Of a stretch of 64,000 nt of DNA, positions 24,801 to 35,810 are shown in pieces. Source of the DNA: Brachionus koreanus (taxonomy: Eukaryota > Rotifera > Eurotatoria > Ploima > Brachionidae). The stretch is from positions 820,318 through 884,317 of the forward strand of contig PJRA01000114.1 of the NCBI GenBank assembly GCA_016987375.1, in the 5' to 3' direction. How positions within the stretch are numbered: the stretch's first letter is position 1; the number at the start of each line of letters is the position of its first letter. A model generated the notes under the pieces. That model ran no database searches, was not told the DNA's origin, and saw only the letters and a list, made by a program, of their open reading frames with translations. Made by a program: the position numbers and the translations under genes.

Positions 24801-26791
24801 TTAAGCTACAGAGCAGGATTAGTTTATTTTTTTGATATAATTTTAAAAAGGAATCTAAAAAATCTGAGGGCTTTTATCTCTTTTTAAATTTTTAAATTCA
24901 ATATAGATGAAAAATTTTTGATTTTTTTCAATACCATTGTTTTAGGGTTAAATAAAAAAGGCAAAAATTTAGTTTTATCTTTTTTTCTCGAGTTTTAAAG
25001 TTTGCTTTTAGGATTTGTTCATCAGCTGATGAACAAAAAAATTTAATCTGAAAATTTAAATTCTTTCATTTTTGTCTTTTTTCTTCAAAAACTCTGAATT
25101 TTCCTACCGTTCAGGCCTTGTAGTAAAAAAATAAACATGTCCAAAGGTCTCTTCACAAAACGGTTAATTTATTAACAATTTTTTTCTATTTTACAAAATA
25201 AAGTCAAATGAATTTAGATTAAAATTTTCTAAAAATTCCTTAAAATGCAGATTTTTTACATTTAAGATTTTTCGATTTTAACTTATCCACAAAATAAGAC
25301 TTATTAAGAAAAAAAAATTTTTGAATATACATAAAAATAAACGTACAAAAAAATATACATACCCAGGCTTCATTACAGCTTCGCGCAGTACTTTAACTGC
25401 GTCGTCATTAGACATATTTTCAAAACTAATATCATTAACTTGTAAAATCATATCACCAGGTTCAATGCGACCATCTAGCGCAACAGCTCCACTAGTTTAA
25501 ATAAAATTTTAAAAAAATTTCTATAAATTTTTTTATTAATTTACCCATTCATTATTGAACCAACATAAATACCACCCTCTCCTCCTTTATTGCTCTGTCC
25601 CACTATGCTAATGCCAAGAAAATTAACAGTATCCATGTTCAAAGTTACTGTGATAATATTCAAGGACATGGTCGAGTCAGTAAGGCTTGACATGGACGAA
25701 TGAAGAGAGTTGTGTCCCTTTAGATAATTTGTATGTGGCATTTTGTGCTTGTGTCTCTTTCTATTACGGTTATGACCGTATTTTCTGGATGCATAAGACG
25801 ATGCTGTTGTATCCCCTGTGATTGACGAAAATTGACCATCATCGTCATCATTTTCGGAGTCAAAAAAAGTAGTCGTGTCTGTCTCACTACTTAACATAGA
25901 GGGCACTGCGCCACTTATTTCTGTTTGTGTAATAAAATTTGAATCACAAATTTCACTCTCGTCCTCACTGTCGTCATCACTAAACGAATCGGAGTGTTTT
26001 TTATTTTTTTTGACATGATGTACACCTGGATGGTGATGATGATTATGATAGACATGATGGCCACGTTGATTATGATGACTATCTAAAGATAATTTCTGTT
26101 TGACCGGTTTAACATAATGACTACCATGATTACCTAAAAAAAAAAATTATTTCAAATCCTATTGATATTTTATTTTTGCAACATACTGAATGAATTAAAG
26201 CGGGCTTTGGAACCGTGTTTATGACTTGTGGGGTGTTTGTGTGACTTTTTAACTTTAAGATCGTCAAATGCGCTCGCTAACGATTCTGTCTCAGTCGCTG
26301 TATCGTCATGATTATTCAAATCTCTTTTAAAATAAAAAAGCATAAGAAAAAATAATTTTAAATTTTATTCAATACTTTAAAGGATTTATTTGAGCTCGTG
26401 AATTTTTATTTTTACGAGAATTCAAAGTGTCGTAATTGTCTCGCTTTTGTTTCGGTCTATTCGAGTCATGGTTTTCTATGTTCGAATGTTCGTCGCTATT
26501 TTTAATATCTAAGCTTTTGTTTGATTTGCTGTCGTCGACATTAATGAGCCAGGCAACTGCACGACCATTGACAAAAGGCAACAATGCATCATCATCGGAC
26601 ACTTCTTCTTTAACAGTACCAAAATCTTCTACTATTGCCTGAAAAAAATATTTCGTATTTTTGTTTGCGACAGCACCATTTAGTGCCTGCTTAAAATCTT
26701 TTAGTTTTGCTTTTTCGGGCAGAACGTTCAATTTAATCAAATAGGGCATCTTTGCATCGTCGGTGTAATAGATTATCTTGGTTTCGTCCAT
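21825..26791 (-). CDS. dsh/DVL: Dishevelled (Wnt signalling scaffold)
   Basis: Six exons (26791-26376, 26323-26187, 26133-25545, 25491-25363, 24272-22954, 22171-21825) join in phase to 978 residues. Domains: DIX (1-82, starting [20 protein letters not shown]), which polymerises Dishevelled; acidic and His-rich linkers with a [11 protein letters not shown] segment; PDZ (about 343-430, [43 protein letters not shown]); and DEP (about 559-645, [33 protein letters not shown]), which contacts Frizzled and membrane. The motifs between and after the domains ([22 protein letters not shown]) are also diagnostic. The protein relays Frizzled signals to beta-catenin and planar-polarity branches. The long post-DEP tail is Ser/Thr/Asn/Gln-rich with Q runs and ends CVHFM, resembling the conserved hydrophobic C terminus of the family. 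An acceptor-like AG near 26861 may mark a 5' UTR intron or a trans-splice site. Confidence 0.96.
25014..25037. repeat. perfect 24-bp palindrome in a Dishevelled intron
   Basis: The 24 bases are exactly self-complementary about a central CAGCTG (half-site TTTGTTCATCAG). They lie in the intron between the two exons that complete the PDZ domain. The centre is an E-box, but function is unknown. Confidence 0.8.
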
Positions 26792-27083
26792 TTTTAGATA
26801 TTAATATTTTTAAGTGTCTGTGTGTTTATTGTTTGAATAGGCTTCGGTTCATTTGGATATCTAGAAAAGAGAAAAAAGGTTTATTTAGACAAGAATAAAA
26901 GAATAAATCAACAAGCCATTTACTGAACTTGTTAATCTAATAATGGTTTTATGTATTTAAGTGTGAGTTTTGTAATGCTTCGTTATAGTCGTTAAAGAAC
27001 AAGCAATATGTCGATAGTTAATTGTATAAACTTTATATATGTTAAATTAATTTTATAGGAAATTGGTTGATGAAAAATTTTAA

Positions 27084-27177
27084 ATCGGACTATTAGCGAG
27101 AGTATACGCGAGCATATTTTGAATTTTTTCTATCCGATAAAATAAATTGATACTTGATGCTCGGCTATTAGTCCGAT
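27084..27177. repeat. small imperfect inverted repeat, MITE-like
   Basis: ATCGGACTA followed by TTAGCGAG at the left is mirrored by CTCGGCTATTAGTCCGAT at the right end, giving a 94-bp element with about 17-bp imperfect terminal inverted repeats. A further TATCCGATA lies inside. There is no open frame. Confidence 0.5.
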
Positions 27178-27789
27178 ATGTAGACATTTTTTTCTCTATA
27201 AGTTAAATTATGAATAATATCTGACAATCTTAAAAAAAACTAGTTTTTACAACAAATACCTTGTAAATTTGGATTTAAATGGGTTTAATTTTTATGAATC
27301 TGAAGAACAACTTTTAACTCGGAACAAATAAAAAAAAATTTAAAATAAATAAATTAAATTTAAAATTTGCTATTAAGAAAGAAATCGTTAGAAATTTCAA
27401 TTATTAATGCACTTTTTTTAGTGCAAGAAATTGAATTTGTCACACCATACCATCTGATACCAGCTTATTTTAGTTGTTATTAACTAATATTAGTAAAAAA
27501 AATTTTATTAAAATTTTAATTTCTGTAAAGATAAATATTTTTTTTAAAAAAACCAAAAAGACTACTAAGATTGCGATAAGTCAGATAGAAGAACGGAACC
27601 CTCTAGAAATGTTCAAAATAAGAAGTTAACTTTTTTTTTTCGAAAATTTGAATTAATGTATGAAGGCTACTGATAGATTGCGTTAAATCGAAAAAAATTA
27701 TTTAAAATTTTTGCTGTATTTTAACTAAATATTTTCAAATTTCACATCAGAAATTAAATTTCTAAAATTTTTTGACAAAATGACTTAAA

Positions 27790-27945
27790 ATCAACTGATA
27801 TTAGCAACATTCAGTTGATATGAGGAAGGGGCAAAAAAATGATACTAACTGATATCAGCTGACATCTCATACTAGTTAAGATTACATCATATTATTCGAA
27901 ATCAGATAATATAAGATGATATGATGTGATAAGTTAACGTTCGTC
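27790..27945. repeat. cluster of overlapping inverted repeats
   Basis: Several self-complementary blocks follow one another: TCAACTGATATT with AGTTGATATGA, the palindrome CTGATATCAG, and a longer pair ATCATATTAT ... ATGATATGATGT. The pattern suggests a decayed hairpin element. Boundaries are uncertain. Confidence 0.4.
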
Positions 27946-30900
27946 AATGTATATGTTAAAATTGATGAAAAAATCTGAATTTTTGTGAAAAATTAATTCC
28001 AAAGGGTTTATCTGATTCATGATGGTTCAATAGCAGTCTTGTGCTTTGAAAATTGAAAAACAAAACATGCCCAGTCTAATGTAAGTAGAGCAATAGAGGG
28101 AATCTTAGTTATGGATCTTAAATTGGACTGCCGATGGAGACAACACTAAAATATTCAAATATCTACAAAAACCAAAAAGATTTTTTTCTAACTAATAAAA
28201 GAATATTTTTTGGCAAAATTATAAAAGTATTCTTTTTACTTTACTATTTACCAAAACTAAAAAAATATTTTTGAAGCAATAGAAAGAAAAGACTCGACAG
28301 TTATTATGATTAGCGAAGTTTGACTTTATCGTAGATTCATTAGACTTTTAAAAATTAATATTAGTTGTAATTTCTTATTCATATCTTCTAGTTTGAAGTA
28401 CAAATAGCAAAAATAAAGAGTCAATAAATATCTACTATAATTATTAATTACTAAATGATGACCATTATTGTCGATTTATCCAAAATTAAACTAGACCTGC
28501 AGTATTTGACTAAAGCGTAAAATTAGGGATCTAAATTTATTTTTAATTCTAAGGTTTCATCGTTATTATTAATAAAAAATTTTGACCACAATTTTTATAG
28601 AATTATTTTTGCTGTGAAAAAAGTTTAAATAATATTCAAAAACAAAAAAAATTCATTAAAAATACGCTTTTAAGTTACTTTTTAAAAATTTATTTTGATC
28701 TTTATTTAAAGATTGATTAATAAACTTAACTTAAAACTTAGTTAAATTAAAAATATTTATCAAACATTTATTTGATTTCGATTTAGAATATTATTAAATT
28801 AAATTAAAAAAAAAAGTCCATATAAAAATAACTCTTTTTAGTCAATTCTTATAACTCGTTTAAATTCTACTACTATCTTTTTGTTTTTGAATTCAAATTA
28901 ATATGGAAAATAATAGATATTGTTGTTTGAAATGAGCTTTTTTTTTTAGAATTTTTACTTAATATCCATTTTAAATAAAAATGAGGTAAAAGTCTAAACT
29001 TTAGATCTAGACCTTTGATTCAATAGAGAAAGTTGTTTTGTAGATTAGATATAATTTTAATCAAAGAAAAACATTACTTAATTAAAAACATAGTAAAAAA
29101 TTACAATTTTGAAAAATTTTTTTGATTGTAAATGATGAATGTATCATGTGTGAATCATAAAAATTCTTAGATAAAATATTAATTTTTGTTTGATTAAAGC
29201 TATAAATCATTGAAAAATATTAATTAATCTTAACACGCAATTTTACCACTTGATTTATATCTAAAACGTCATCATGGAAATCACATGCATTATTAACTTT
29301 TTAAATTTACCATTTGATTATATTTTGTTTATTTCAATCGCTTGAAGAAACTCTAAAATAAAAACATCAAATATTATTTTAATAATTTTTGTCTTAAGGA
29401 TGTTATTTTCATACTAAGATATAAAATCAAGAAAATAAAAAATGGTTGTCGTTAAGATTAAGCTATTTTCTTTATTTGTTACTTTGTGCAAACATAAATA
29501 TTCAACATTAAAGCTTCAGTGTTTGATAAAACTTAACCTACTTAAAAAGTGTCATTTAAAAACAATCAGCGTAACCAATAAAAGCATTATGCTATTTATC
29601 TTATCTTTTTAAAAAAAAAAAACTTAAAAACAAATATTAATCATTAGGAAAGCCAGTTGTGAACTGATTGAATAATTTTTTTTGACTAAAAATTATAGTG
29701 TTATAATATTGTCAAATAGTGTATTTTTTATATTATCAATTTTTAAAAAAAGATTATTTTAGGTAATTAAAATCTGTTTGAAAACTACGCTTCTCATTAT
29801 ATCTTTTAAATATCTAAAAATTATAATTTCTCTTATTGTTTTAATAAATCTTCAAAGCACGTGTTAGCCTATTCGTAACACTTTTATTTTACAGGTCAAG
29901 TATGCGTCAAAATACAACAAAGTTTAAAAAACAATAAGAAAAGCGAACTCTAATTTTTTGATACCATATCTATACAGGAAACTTAAAAAACTTGAAAAAA
30001 ATTCTTTTTAAAATACCTTTATCGACCTAAATTCTTTAATGGAAAAAAATATAAGATTTCATTATTTGATAAATTGAACTTAGTTTATGCTACATCATAT
30101 CTTTTTAGGCAAATTTAAATTTATTTTAGCCTCTTTTCAAGAGAAAATAGCTAGTTTTTAAAAAAAAATTGAAAAAAAAAATTTAGCTTTAAACGCTGTT
30201 ATTTCAACTATTCATTTAAAAAAAAACTGCTATATTGATACCAACAAAATTTAAATGCTTGATTAGTAACTTTTTTTATTAAGTATTTCTTCGATACAAC
30301 TGGTTAAGTGAACAAAACGCTTAATCATCAGAACATAATTGCTAAAACTAGCAAACTAGTAATTCATTTAGATATTTGAAGATGAAAAATATGGACAAAC
30401 GAGAATTATAATTGAGAAAAATAAACTTTGCTTAGGCTTTTAAGCTAGAGATGTTTAATTCTAAATATCCGCTTACTGAGGCTATTAATTAAGTTTCTTT
30501 AATTCTCAGCATGACTTGTGTGAAAGCATTCTGTGAATAGCTATCTCAGCAATAAATCAAATATTACATATTAGAAAGCTAGATTGGCATTTTTTAAAAA
30601 AAAAATATATATAAAGAGTCTATTTAGTTGATGCTTAAAATTATTTTTACTAAATTAAAATAATAGAATTTTAAAAATTGTATAGTTCAGTAATTAAATT
30701 TAATCATACTGGCTTGAAATAAAGTTTTTCAATTAGAAATCAAGTTAAATTAAGATCTGGACAACTAGTTGAAAGCGATAATGAAACATAGACTCAATTT
30801 TGTTCAGTCTACCCAAATAGACTATTTAGTTCAAGTAAATAAAAATTTTCTGAATTTTTTTCAATTAATATAATTTTTAACAGTTAGAAGTAAATATTTT

Positions 30901-31513
30901 CACGGTTTCAAACAATGAGAGAAAAATGAAATTTAATATTACAAGATGGTAAAAACAATCAAATAAAAATCCATTGACCTAAAAATCATTTAGCCATATG
31001 GTATTATTGTTTAATTCAATTTTTATGCAATGAAATTCAATATTTTTTTAAGTTTGATAATTTTAGTTTATATCTTTTTAGTGAAAAAGCTGTTTTCTTA
31101 GTTTTTAATATACAAAAAAATTTAAAAATTATCCTTATATATATCCTAAATTTTTTATTTGATTTTTGTCATTACAAAGAACAATTTCTTCATTTAAAAA
31201 ATCTTATTAAAAACTCCTAAGAGCAACAAACCTTTGATTGAATTAAGTTAAAGAAAAAACTCTGGCTTGGTTAATTTCGTTATACATGTTTTAAACAATT
31301 CATCAAAAATTTAAATCTTCAAAATAACAGGCATAACGAACATAATTTAAATATAATTCCTTATGTTTTATATTTTTCATTCAGTCCAACTGCTTTTTAT
31401 TGGTGTTAAGTTAATTTGAACTTTTAAAATTCATTCACAGTGCTAAAAACAAACGAGTTTTAAAAAACTGGTTTAAAAAAAGAATCAGCCAAAATAAGCA
31501 AAACATATGAATT

Positions 31514-31594
31514 TATAATATATATTATAATATAATATATATATAATATATATAATATAAATAATCATAATATTTTAGAATATTATGATTATTT
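31514..31594. repeat. AT dinucleotide tract with perfect hairpin
   Basis: A TA-rich tract of about 45 bp leads into a perfect 16-bp inverted repeat (31559-31574 and 31579-31594, arm AAATAATCATAATATT) with a TTAG loop. It lies about 200 bp upstream of the Myb-like gene start. It could extrude as a cruciform. No terminator function is implied in a eukaryote. Confidence 0.8.
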
Positions 31595-31787
31595 GATGAT
31601 TTTAATGTGATCCTAATGTAAAATATAATTGAAAGAAAATTAATTTTTAGAATAAAATTTTTAAACCGACTAGAAAATCTATAAATTTAAAATAAACAGT
31701 GTTTTTGTTTTGATTTTTTACAATCAAAAAAGTCCTAAGATTGTTATAAAAAGAAAAAAACCAAAATTATTTGTAAAATAAAACTAA

Positions 31788-32737
31788 ATGCCTCCAAGTA
31801 ACATTAGTTTGTAAAAATAATTATTTTATTTTAAAAATTTTTAGAAATTGTTTTCACATCAATTGAAGATGATATTTTGAGACAAATTTTTGATTTAAGA
31901 AATCAAAATAATTGGTCTAATGTCGAAATTGAAAGACAATTTAGACAGAGATCTTCAAGAAGTATAACATACAAAACATTATCAGCAAGATTAAATTGTA
32001 AAATTTATATTAGTGTTTTTTTTTAAATACAATATATTTATTTTGGCTCTTTAAGTTAATAAAAATGCTGTTAATATTGATAATCAGCCTTCAGATAACA
32101 ACATTAAAAATGAAATTATTAATGTAAATTCATTGAACCATCAAGTATCAACTATCGATCAGCCTGAATGCACTGCTGATATTACATCTGATATCGAACA
32201 CAGTAAATTTTGTATCTATAAATACTAATTTTCATATAAATATTGATTTTAGGTTTGAGTATATTAAAGGTGGATGAATCTAATAGTAGTTCTGATAACA
32301 ACGATGAAATTATATCCACTCGTTCTAATGAGCAAACAAATATTACTAATGATGAAACTGCTATTGTCAGACCAAGGGGCAGACCAAAAGGCAGGCCAGT
32401 TGGTTCTAGGAAGAAGAAAACTCCTCTAACAGTACAAGGAGAGATAAGAAGAGAAAAGGCTAAACGATTAAAACGTAACGAAAAAACAAAAATTAGAAGG
32501 GCAAATGAAACTCCAGATGAGACTTCAAATCGTGTTACTTTAGAAGCTCAGCGTCAAAGAGAACGTAGAGCAAATGAGAACATCGAACAGGCCAATAATC
32601 GGAATAAAAAAGATGCTCAGAGGCAAAAGGAAAAACGGGCTAATGAAACCCCGGAAGAGCATGAAAGGCGTCTTCAGCAACAGAGGGACTATCGGGTCAG
32701 AATACGCAAGAACAAGGCAGAGGAGAAACTTAATTGA
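31788..32737 (+). CDS. uncharacterised Myb-like/AT-hook basic protein
   Basis: Four exons (31788-31806, 31845-31997, 32056-32202, 32253-32737) with GT-AG junctions and consistent phase give 267 residues. The first exon is only 19 nt. Residues 8-58 (FTSIEDDILRQIFDLRNQ, NNWSNVEIERQF, YKTLSARLN) look like a single helix-turn-helix of Myb/SANT type. A low-complexity middle follows, then an AT-hook (RPRGRPKGRPVGSRKKK). The C-terminal third has a degenerate repeat of about 22 residues containing RRANE(T/N) and QRQ(R/K)E(R/K)RANE. The chemistry points to a nuclear minor-groove DNA-binding protein. I do not recognise a family; similar Arg/Glu repeats occur in transposon-associated proteins, so a domesticated or transposon origin is possible. 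No neighbour explains its role. Confidence 0.75.
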
Positions 32738-33502
32738 AAAAAGTTATATTTTTGTAATAATAAAATCCGTGTTAATAAAAAATCAGTGTTAATAAAAAAA
32801 TAATTCTAATTCTAATTCTGAAAATAATTAGAAAAAAAGAAATGGATAAATTTCCGTAAAATTGCGCTAATAAACGCAATTTCACAAAACTAACTTTAGG
32901 TTAAAAAGCGTTTTTTTTTACGTAAATTTTCGTTAATAAAAGATGATTAACGCGGCTCTACTGTTTAAAAATAAATAATAATAATTATTTTTCTCATACT
33001 ATTCAAAAAGATAAAAGAGAACGGTACCAGCACCGTGAAGTACTTACTTGGCTAAAATTATATAAACTTAAACATTTTCTAAAAAAAAATTTTATCATAA
33101 AAAATTGACAATTAAGAAGGAAAAAAAAATTCTTAAAAAATTAAAAATTTTTAGTTTAGTTTAGCTTGGTTTATTGAATAAATATAAATGGCACCATTGA
33201 CGACATACATCGTTGTTTATAGTACTATGTTTGTGAATTACTTTATATATATTTCTTTTTCTAATGAATTAAATGATTAAATGAATAAGGTTTGATAGTT
33301 TAGCTGTTTGTGCTGACGCTATAGTTCTTAATTATCTAAGCAGATGCACCTCAGAATGCTTTTTGTCCTCTTCTTCTTTGACTTCTTTTATATATAGTTC
33401 TTTAAGGCATTATTTGATATATCTCAGATATATTTTTTTTAAATTCTCATAAATTTGAATGTGTTGATTTAGAATTTATGTAAATTAACTCAATATTATT
33501 AG
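32738..33502. other. AT-rich spacer
   Basis: No gene or RNA was seen between the Myb-like gene and the SINE copy. Confidence 0.5.
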
Positions 33503-33628
33503 CCCGTATAGCTGAGCGGTTTGTGTGTCAGTCATGCAAGCAGAGGATCGAGGGTTCAAAACCCGCTGAGGGTGGAAAAATCTTCAAAATATCTCTGCAA
33601 TACGGGGCGCATGTTTAAACCCCTTTCA
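33503..33628 (+). mobile_element. tRNA-derived SINE, truncated by assembly gap
   Basis: The head GCCCGTATAGCTGAGCGG has an RNA polymerase III A-box (TAGCTGAGCGG), and about 35 bp later GGGTTCAAAACCC has a B-box. A full tRNA cloverleaf does not fold: the 3' acceptor strand does not pair with GCCCGTA and there is no clean anticodon stem. A tRNA-unrelated body follows (GGGGCGCATGTTTAAACC, CCTTTCA). The head fragment and body both recur in the antisense copy near 10300-10440, showing a dispersed family. The right end is lost in the N run. Confidence 0.75.
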
Positions 33629-34129
33629 NNNNNNNNNNNNNNNNNNNNNNNNNNNNNNNNNNNNNNNNNNNNNNNNNNNNNNNNNNNNNNNNNNNNNNNN
33701 NNNNNNNNNNNNNNNNNNNNNNNNNNNNNNNNNNNNNNNNNNNNNNNNNNNNNNNNNNNNNNNNNNNNNNNNNNNNNNNNNNNNNNNNNNNNNNNNNNNN
33801 NNNNNNNNNNNNNNNNNNNNNNNNNNNNNNNNNNNNNNNNNNNNNNNNNNNNNNNNNNNNNNNNNNNNNNNNNNNNNNNNNNNNNNNNNNNNNNNNNNNN
33901 NNNNNNNNNNNNNNNNNNNNNNNNNNNNNNNNNNNNNNNNNNNNNNNNNNNNNNNNNNNNNNNNNNNNNNNNNNNNNNNNNNNNNNNNNNNNNNNNNNNN
34001 NNNNNNNNNNNNNNNNNNNNNNNNNNNNNNNNNNNNNNNNNNNNNNNNNNNNNNNNNNNNNNNNNNNNNNNNNNNNNNNNNNNNNNNNNNNNNNNNNNNN
34101 NNNNNNNNNNNNNNNNNNNNNNNNNNNNN
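33629..34129. other. assembly gap
   Basis: An unbroken run of about 500 N. It starts inside the SINE copy, so collapsed repetitive sequence is a likely cause. Open frames across it are artefacts. Confidence 1.
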
Positions 34130-35053
34130 TAATTTTTTTTTTATTAAAAAAAAAATCATAAATGTAATAAACTTATTATCATTTTTTATTCATTCCTAGA
34201 ATCATATACATTATTTAATATTAGTGAATCTTCCCATTCTAAAAGAAATTTAGAAAACTAAAAATCAGTAAGATAAGTTAAAATAAATTAGAGGGTATTT
34301 TTGGATAATCAATAAATGACAAATATATGAATACAAATAGAGAGATAAAACCAAAATTTCAAAAGACAAATCAGCACCATTTTTTTTAAATTTAAGTAAT
34401 TTGATTAAGAATTTTTTTCAAATAAATTATTTTTTGAATTTTTTTGATTAAGAACTAGCTAAATTTTCTGAATTATTTAGCCAAATTACAATTTAATTTT
34501 TTTATAAATTTTTTTTTATTCGTTAAATTAGTTGAATCAAGTTTTATGTTTTTATTTTATATTTAGTTTTAATTGGATATAAGAATTGATTAATGTCCAT
34601 TTAATTATTCGGAATATTACTTAGAAATTTATTTCTAATTTCCAAAAAGTTAAAAAAGAAATTATTTCTTATTAAGATGCTTTTGTCTCTGCTCAAAGTT
34701 TAAACTAAAAGCACATATAGTCTGATCTGAAATGAATAAGACAAAAAAAATTCAACAACAAAAAAATTAAATTATATACAAACACAACTATAACCTAGTT
34801 TTAAAACAAATTATGCATCGATTTTAAATCAATCATAAAAAAATCATTAAAAATGAAATAAATATTCAAAAATCATAATATAGTTGTATATCTCGAATCT
34901 AAATATAATATCAATACTTTTTATACTTTAAAACTGAAACATTAATTTAAAATTAAAATTAGAAATATAAATGATTGATAATAAAATTTATTATTCAATA
35001 GATAAAAAAGAAAATTTTAATCTAAAAATCATAAGTGAATTAGCTAAGGTATA
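34130..35053. other. AT-rich spacer upstream of LIN-7
   Basis: No gene or repeat could be identified. It presumably includes the LIN-7 promoter and 5' UTR. Confidence 0.5.
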
Positions 35054-35810
35054 ATGTCGGATCAGCTAACACTTGAAAGAGATTTGAATCGAGCAGTTGA
35101 ACTATTGGAAAAACTTCAAAAAAGTAAACATCTTTTAAAATTTCGATTTATGTTGATAAATATCTTGCTTAGCTAATGAAGTGCCACCGCAGAAATTGGC
35201 CGCTTTACAAAAAGTGATACAAAGTGATTTTTTTAATGCTGTTAGAGAAGTTTATGAACACATCTACCATACAATTGATTCAAATGGTACGCCAGAATTA
35301 AGAGCTAGCGCCACTGCTAAAGTTAGTCAAAAAACTTGTAAAATCAAAAATTTTGAAAATAAATATTTTATCAAGGCTACAGTAGCGGCATTTGCTGCGT
35401 CTGAAGGTCACCCGCATCCTAGAGTTGTTGAGCTACCAAAAACAGCAGAAGGACTTGGTTTTAATGTGATGGGAGGAAAAGAACAACACTCACCAATTTA
35501 CATTTCAAGAATTATACCTGGCGGAGTGGCAGATCAACATGGCGGTCTAAAGCGAGGTGACCAACTCCTCTCAGTAAACGGAGTTGTCAGTAACATTTCT
35601 ATTTTAAATTTATAAATATTTTTTATAAATTTAGAAATATTTTTTTATTTTATTAAGAATGTTGAAAATGAATATCATGAGAGAGCTGTTGAATTGCTAA
35701 AAGCAGCAGTCGGAAGTGTGAAATTAATTGTTAGATATACTCCAAGAGTACTTGAAGAAATGGAAGCCAGATTTGAAAAACAGCGCATTGGTCGAAGAAA
35801 TGTCAAATAA
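35054..35810 (+). CDS. lin-7: LIN-7 polarity scaffold (L27 + PDZ)
   Basis: Four exons (35054-35123, 35173-35321, 35376-35585, 35658-35810) give 193 residues, close to animal LIN-7 proteins. The N-terminal L27 domain (about 1-70: [44 protein letters not shown]) heterodimerises with CASK/LIN-2. The PDZ domain (about 89-172) has the ligand loop GLGF at 99-102, then [17 protein letters not shown] and [14 protein letters not shown]-7 acts with LIN-2 and LIN-10 in basolateral sorting of membrane receptors and channels. The conserved flow [15 protein letters not shown] supports removal of the 54-nt intron 35322-35375. That intron is a multiple of three, has no in-frame stop, and if kept would add 18 residues just before the PDZ. 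Confidence 0.96.

Larger units (their letters stand above)
26792..31787. other. 5-kb AT-rich gene desert
   Basis: Between the Dishevelled start and the Myb-like gene no frame with a recognisable protein, tRNA or rRNA was seen. It contains several small inverted-repeat structures (27084-27177, about 27790-27945, 31559-31594), annotated separately. The first part presumably holds the Dishevelled promoter. Confidence 0.5.

Noticed and set aside
33503..33575. A functional tRNA gene
   Set aside because: A- and B-box motifs are present, but the acceptor strands do not pair, the anticodon stem is poor and the same unit continues into a repeated body, so a SINE fits better.
33521..34159. Long open frames across the gap
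   Set aside because: They consist almost entirely of undetermined bases.
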